DNA of 64,000 bases from Luteimonas sp. RC10 (lineage in GTDB: Bacteria; Pseudomonadota; Gammaproteobacteria; Xanthomonadales; Xanthomonadaceae): contig NZ_JACHYJ010000004.1 in the NCBI RefSeq assembly GCF_014192745.1, forward strand, positions 186,001 through 250,000. The letters run 5' to 3'. Below the pieces are notes generated by a model. It was not told the DNA's origin and searched no databases. It saw only the letters and a program-made list of their open reading frames with translations. The position numbers and the translations under genes are program-made. Below are positions 60,025-64,000 of the stretch, in pieces. Every line of letters begins with the position of its first letter. Position 1 is the stretch's first letter.

Positions 60025-60477
60025 TCAACGTTCCTGTGAAGCGGGATCGCCCACGCGTCCGGCCGTCTGCGGCGCGGTTGCGTTGGCGATGCGGGTGAAG
60101 CCCAACTGGCCGAGCGCATCGTAGGCGGTGACAACCGCCTGCCAGGGGGTGCGGGCGTCGGCACGCAGCAGCACCACGCGCGCGCGGTCGTCGCCGGCGA
60201 CCTCGACGATCGTGCGCTTGAGCGCATCGACATCGGTGCGCAGTGCCTCGCGGTCCTCGACGAAGTAGCGGCCGTCGGCGTTGATCAGCAGCGTCAGCGT
60301 ATCGGCCTGGACATCGTTGCGCTCGCCCGTGGCCTGTGGCAACTCGAGCTTGAGCACCGAGCGCGCGTCGAACGTGGTGGTGATCACGAAGAAGATGATC
60401 AACACCAGGATCACGTCGATCAACGGCACGAGGTTGATCTCGGGCTCGTCGCGCGCACGCCGATCGCGGATGCGCAT
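60025..60477 (-). CDS. exbD: ExbD/TolR-family biopolymer transporter
   Basis: 150 residues. One membrane helix at about 17-36 (LVPLIDVILVLIIFFVITTT) carries the essential Asp (LIDV). The periplasmic domain has ADTLTLLINADGRYFV and WQAVVTAYDALGQLG. With ExbB it uses the proton motive force to energise TonB-type systems. It sits 3 bp after exbB and 4 bp before msbA, an arrangement conserved in xanthomonads and many other proteobacteria. Confidence 0.93.
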   Translation of the reverse strand: MRIRDRRARDEPEINLVPLIDVILVLIIFFVITTTFDARSVLKLELPQATGERNDVQADTLTLLINADGRYFVEDREALRTDVDALKRTIVEVAGDDRARVVLLRADARTPWQAVVTAYDALGQLGFTRIANATAPQTAGRVGDPASQER

Positions 60478-60480
60478 CGC

Positions 60481-61122
60481 TCAGCCCCGCCCCGGCGCGG
60501 CCGGCGGCGAGCGGCGCGCCGTGCGCGGGTCGATCGCGTCCATCAGCAGGATCGCCTCGTGCTCCATCGCCACGATGTAGCCATCGATCCGCGCGCGGAA
60601 ATGCCGGTGGAACATCAGCGCCGGCACCGCGACGATCATGCCCGTCGCCGCGCACACCAGCGCCTTGCCGATCCCGCCGGCGAGCTGGTCGACATCGCCG
60701 ATGCCATGGTCCATCACGCCCAGGAACATCTGGATCATGCCCACCACCGTGCCGAACAGTCCCAGCAGCGGCCCGGCCGCGGCGATCGTGCCCAGCGCAT
60801 TGAGATGGCGTTCCATCGCGAACGCGACATGGCGGCCGACATCCTCGACGCGCTCGCGGATCTCCTCGCGCGGCCGGTCGCGGACATCGAGCGCCGCCGC
60901 CAGCAACGCACCCAGCGGCGCGGTCGCGCGCAGCGAGGCGATATGCGCCGGATCGAGTGCGCCGCGCGTGGCCCAGGCCCGGACCTCGTCGCCCAGGCCG
61001 GGCGGCAGCACCGCACGCCGACGCAGGGCCCAGAAGCGCTCGACGATGATCGCCAGCGCGAACGCCGACAGCAGCAGCAGCGGCATCATCGGCCAGCCGC
61101 CGGCCTTCACCAGTTCGAGCAC
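60481..61122 (-). CDS. exbB: ExbB/MotA/TolQ-family proton channel
   Basis: About 213 residues. MLELVKAGGWPMMPLLLLSA opens it if GTG at 61122 is used; GAAGGGG lies about 5-6 nt before that GTG, which favours it over the GTG at 61140. Three membrane helices: about 13-30, near 115-135 (GPLLGLFGTVVGMIQMF) and near 155-175 (GIGKALVCAATGMIVAVPAL). It forms the ExbBD motor with the next gene, for TonB-dependent uptake. Confidence 0.92.
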   Translation of the reverse strand: MLELVKAGGWPMMPLLLLSAFALAIIVERFWALRRRAVLPPGLGDEVRAWATRGALDPAHIASLRATAPLGALLAAALDVRDRPREEIRERVEDVGRHVAFAMERHLNALGTIAAAGPLLGLFGTVVGMIQMFLGVMDHGIGDVDQLAGGIGKALVCAATGMIVAVPALMFHRHFRARIDGYIVAMEHEAILLMDAIDPRTARRSPPAAPGRG

Positions 61123-61181
61123 GCAAACCCCTTCGGCCACGGGGCCGGTCCACTCGGGCGCCTAGGATAACGTAGCGCGAC

Positions 61182-63506
61182 TCAGCCCCCGGCGGCGCGC
61201 TCGCTGCGGCGGGCAGCGTCCCACAGCCGCGGTGCACGCGCGCGCTCACCGGTCACCCGGATGCCCCCGGGCCCCAGGCGCACCCGCAGCGCGCCGGCCT
61301 CGGCCGTGCCCGGCGTGGCGGCGCCCTGCTGGGCCCAGCGCGCGAGCGCCTGGGCGTGCGGATGGCCGAACCGGTTGCCGTGGCCGGCCGACATCAGCGC
61401 ATGCCGGGCGCCGGTCGCCGCGACGAACCCCGGATCCGAGGAGCCGGCGCTGCCGTGATGCGCAGCGACCACGACATCCGCCACCAGTGCCTCGGCGTCG
61501 CGGTGCACCAGGAGCCGCTCCACGACCGTGTCGATGTCGCCGGGCAGCAGCGCCGTGCCATGCGCGGTCTCCACGCGCAGCACGCAGCTGGACGGATTGC
61601 GGAACGGCGGGAAGTACAGGTCCGGATGCAGGAACCGGAACACGACGCCATCGGCGCGCCAGGCCGAGCCCATCAGGCACGGCGAAGCGCCGGGCACCCG
61701 GTCCCATTGCGGCGCGAACACCACCGGCGCGGCGAAGCGCCGCTGCACCGCGCCCAGGCCTCCGGCGTGGTCGGCATCGCCATGACTGACGACGATCGCA
61801 TCGAGCCGGCGTACGCCCAGGGCGTGCAGTGCCGGCACCACGACCCGTTCGCCGGCGTCGTAGCCGTCGGGCATCGCCGGGCCGGTGTCGTAGAGGACCG
61901 TGTGGCCCGCGGTGCGGATCAGCACCGCCAGCCCCTGGCCGACATCGAGCACGACCAGCTCGGCTTCGCCCGGCCCGGGCAGGTCCCGGTCCGGCCATAG
62001 CAACGGCAGCCAGAGCAGCGCAGCGAGGCCTTTGCCCGGCACGCCGCGCGGCAGCAGCAGCCAGAACGCGGCCAGCAGCGCCAGCGGCAACGCGAGCCGA
62101 TGCGGGGCCGGCAGCCACCACAACGCGAACGGCGCGGCCGCAAGCCAGTCGAACAGCCGCCAGCTCGGCGCGAACGCCCACGCCGCCAGCCGCCAGGCCC
62201 AGTCCCCGGCGCCGGCATGCAGCGCTTCCAGGCCGGTGCCAAGCACCGACAACGGCACCACGACCAGGCTCCACCACGGAATCGCGACCAGATTGGCCAA
62301 CGGGCCGGCCAGTGACGCCTGGCCGAACAAGGTCACGGTCAGCGGCAGCAGACCCAGCGTCGCCACCCATTGCGAGGCCAGTAGCCCGCGCGTCGCCGAC
62401 AGCGCGCGGGCGTCGGGCAGGCACCAGACCAGCCAGGCGACGCCGGCAAAGCTCAGCCAGAAGCCGGCTGAGAGCACCGCCATCGGGTCGACCAGCACCA
62501 CGGCGATCGCGGCGTAGGCGAGCGCATCGGCGATGCGCAGCCGGCGGCGCACCAAGCGGTCGACCACCACCACTGCGATCATCAGCACCGTGCGCACGGT
62601 CGGCAGTTCCCAGCCGGCCGCGGCGGCGTAGACGCTGGCAGCCCCCAGCGCGACCACTGCGGTCGCCTGCGGCCGGGGCAGCACGCGGCCCAGCGATGGC
62701 AGACACCACCACACCGCCGCCGCCAGCAGCGCGAACGCGCCGCCGACCATCCCGACGTGGAAGCCCGAGATCGCGATCAGGTGGGTCAGGCCGGTGGCGC
62801 GCAGCGCTTCCCAGTCGAGCTCACCGAGGCCGCGCGTATCGCCCACCGCCAGCGCCCGGACGAACCGCGCGGCGTCCCCGCCGACCACCCGCTCGATCCG
62901 TTCGGCGGTGCGATGGCGCCAGCGGTCGATGCCGCCGGCCGCCTCGAGCCGCGTCATCGGCTCACCGGTGCGCAGATAGCCCACAGCGGCCACACGCCGG
63001 GCCATTGCGTGTTTCTCGCTGTCGATCCAGCCAGGATTGCGGAGGCCACGCGGCGCGCGGACGCGTGCGGTGAAGTGCCAGCGGTCGCCGGGCTCGAGCG
63101 CCAGCCGCCGCGGGTCCGGAGCCGCGTCGCGGGCATCGAACCACGACAGCCGCAGCAACCGGCCGCGCAATGCCGCAGGCCCGACATCAGCATCGACCCG
63201 GAATTCGAACCAGGTCCGCTGCGCCTCGTGCACGGGCAGGCCGACGAGGCGTCCGGACACGACGACATCGCTGCGCCCCATCGTGGCCGGCCACTGCAGC
63301 GACAGCGCATGCGCCGCATGCAATCCGCACAGCGCGAGGCCGAAAATGCCCGCACCTGCCACACGCAGCCCCACGCGCCCCAAACCCCAGGCGCCCGCCG
63401 CCAGCACAAGCGCGAGCCCCAGCGCCCACGCCGGCAGCAGCGCCGGCAACGCGAGGCAGGCGGTCGCGCCGAGCACCAATGCCGCGCCGGTCGCGGTGCC
63501 GAACAT
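61182..63506 (-). CDS. comEC: ComEC/Rec2 DNA internalisation channel
   Basis: 774 residues with about ten membrane helices. An N-terminal DUF4131 region holds an OB-like part (DVVVSGRLVGLPVHEAQRTW). The competence domain has ALAVGDTRGLGELDWEALRA and THLIAISGFHVGMVGGAFAL. The C-terminal MBL-fold domain has VSHGDADHAGGLGAVQ, LPGDIDTVVERLL and AAHHGSAGSSDPGF. It carries single-stranded DNA across the inner membrane during transformation. ATG at 63506 (MFGTATGAALVLG) leaves a hydrophobic start; the open frame beyond it is Arg/Gly-rich and not protein-like. Confidence 0.93.
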   Translation of the reverse strand: MFGTATGAALVLGATACLALPALLPAWALGLALVLAAGAWGLGRVGLRVAGAGIFGLALCGLHAAHALSLQWPATMGRSDVVVSGRLVGLPVHEAQRTWFEFRVDADVGPAALRGRLLRLSWFDARDAAPDPRRLALEPGDRWHFTARVRAPRGLRNPGWIDSEKHAMARRVAAVGYLRTGEPMTRLEAAGGIDRWRHRTAERIERVVGGDAARFVRALAVGDTRGLGELDWEALRATGLTHLIAISGFHVGMVGGAFALLAAAVWWCLPSLGRVLPRPQATAVVALGAASVYAAAAGWELPTVRTVLMIAVVVVDRLVRRRLRIADALAYAAIAVVLVDPMAVLSAGFWLSFAGVAWLVWCLPDARALSATRGLLASQWVATLGLLPLTVTLFGQASLAGPLANLVAIPWWSLVVVPLSVLGTGLEALHAGAGDWAWRLAAWAFAPSWRLFDWLAAAPFALWWLPAPHRLALPLALLAAFWLLLPRGVPGKGLAALLWLPLLWPDRDLPGPGEAELVVLDVGQGLAVLIRTAGHTVLYDTGPAMPDGYDAGERVVVPALHALGVRRLDAIVVSHGDADHAGGLGAVQRRFAAPVVFAPQWDRVPGASPCLMGSAWRADGVVFRFLHPDLYFPPFRNPSSCVLRVETAHGTALLPGDIDTVVERLLVHRDAEALVADVVVAAHHGSAGSSDPGFVAATGARHALMSAGHGNRFGHPHAQALARWAQQGAATPGTAEAGALRVRLGPGGIRVTGERARAPRLWDAARRSERAAGG

Positions 63507-63797
63507 CACGACAGGCGGACGTATCGGCCCGACCTCAGTCCGGCCCGATCTGCCGCACCTGCGCCCGCCATTGATGTTGTCGGCGCCGCCACCCCGCCCG
63601 GCGATCGCACCCTCGCCCTGTTCCATCCGCGCGTCCTGCACTGGCCTGCCGACAGCCTGCCGCGCGGCGCGGCCTTGCGCCGTCCGGCGACTGCGCGGCC
63701 GCGGGTCGGGAATCGCCGCATCCGATCCCGTGCGCCATGGCGTCCGCACCGACCGCCGCCCCACCGGGGCGATGGCGCCCGGCCCCGCTCCGCGACG

Positions 63798-64000
63798 CTA
63801 CTGCCGGTAGTACGCCGTCCAGCGCCAGCAGCCGGACTCGCGCGCGAATTCCAACGCGCCGATGCGCGCCTGGTCGTCGACGCCCGGCGCGATCCGCCAG
63901 TCCGGTGCTGCGCTGTCGGGCGAGGCCGCGTAGTCGGCCAGCGGACGCCAGTCCCGTGGCAGGCCCGCATCGGCGTCGAGCCAGGCCGGGCACGCCGCCA
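63798..64000 (-). CDS. C-terminal end of an unidentified protein (runs off the window)
   Basis: The last 67 codons of a minus-strand gene, ending in TAG at 63798-63800. The visible residues (CPAWLDADAGLPRDWRPLAD, then PDWRIAPGVDDQARIGALEF, ending CWRWTAYYRQ) are Trp-rich and look coding. No family recognised from this piece. A gap of about 290 bp without a supported gene separates it from comEC. Confidence 0.55.
   Translation of the reverse strand, partial: AACPAWLDADAGLPRDWRPLADYAASPDSAAPDWRIAPGVDDQARIGALEFARESGCWRWTAYYRQ

Overview
The window is GC-rich (roughly 65-70% by eye) chromosomal DNA from a gammaproteobacterium of the Xanthomonadaceae/Lysobacteraceae (Lysobacter- or Luteimonas-like). 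The main clues are a dnaX-ybaB-recR block, a KdkA-type Kdo kinase beside a heptosyltransferase, an exbB-exbD-msbA-lpxK-kdsB lipid A/Kdo region, the rnhA-dnaQ-gloB neighbourhood, an XAC0095-like protein, and dispersed intergenic repeats. The species call is inference; no rRNA gene is present.

Layout. 1-5400: end of a TgpA-type transglutaminase, an Slp-like lipoprotein, a HIT protein, recR, ybaB, dnaX and a tRNA-Ser. 5400-16560: an accessory island with visibly lower GC in parts. It carries a 1886-aa DUF4011/SF1 helicase/nuclease/DUF3320 protein, a divergent HEPN-type Abi protein, a small ORF with a -1 slippery heptamer, a DUF4062 protein, a structured leader RNA ahead of an XAC0095/DUF3077-like gene, and small lipoproteins and secreted proteins. 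16560-24800: an MDR dehydrogenase, the SRP RNA, a tightly overlapping operon running kdkA-MBL-moaA-NTF2-moaC-moaD-moaE-lipoprotein, a family 9 glycosyltransferase, DUF6165, intergenic repeats and a second tRNA-Ser. 25100-30300: signal transduction, with a degenerate NtrC-type regulator, a 70-aa helical partner, an HWE histidine kinase with a single-domain receiver, and a PP2C phosphatase. 30300-38500: dnaQ, rnhA, a methyltransferase, gloB, mltD, ppiD, HU, tRNA-Val, and two identical tRNA-Asp genes flanking a 730-bp mosaic repeat array. 38500-49000: a serine hydrolase, a TonB receptor, an NlpC/P60 hydrolase, a dipeptide epimerase, a GNAT protein, a DAACS symporter, ArsC and a diguanylate cyclase; this looks partly like muropeptide salvage. 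49100-49700: four tRNAs (Leu, Gly, Cys, Gly). 49690-64000: pgsA, uvrC, an NHLRC2-like protein, kdsB, a membrane-anchored glutamate-synthase-like FMN protein, lpxK, msbA, exbD, exbB, comEC and the end of one further gene.

How the genes work together. The Moco operon makes cPMP (MoaA, MoaC) and molybdopterin (MoaD, MoaE). kdkA, the glycosyltransferase, kdsB, lpxK and msbA serve LPS core and lipid A synthesis and export. dnaX, recR, ybaB, dnaQ, rnhA and uvrC are replication and repair genes. The best places to look for something new are the island between tRNA-Ser and the SRP RNA (helicase-nuclease, HEPN protein, frameshifted micro-ORF, DUF4062 protein) and the structured leader RNA at about 13.8-13.95 kb. 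No integrase, transposase or CRISPR array was seen.
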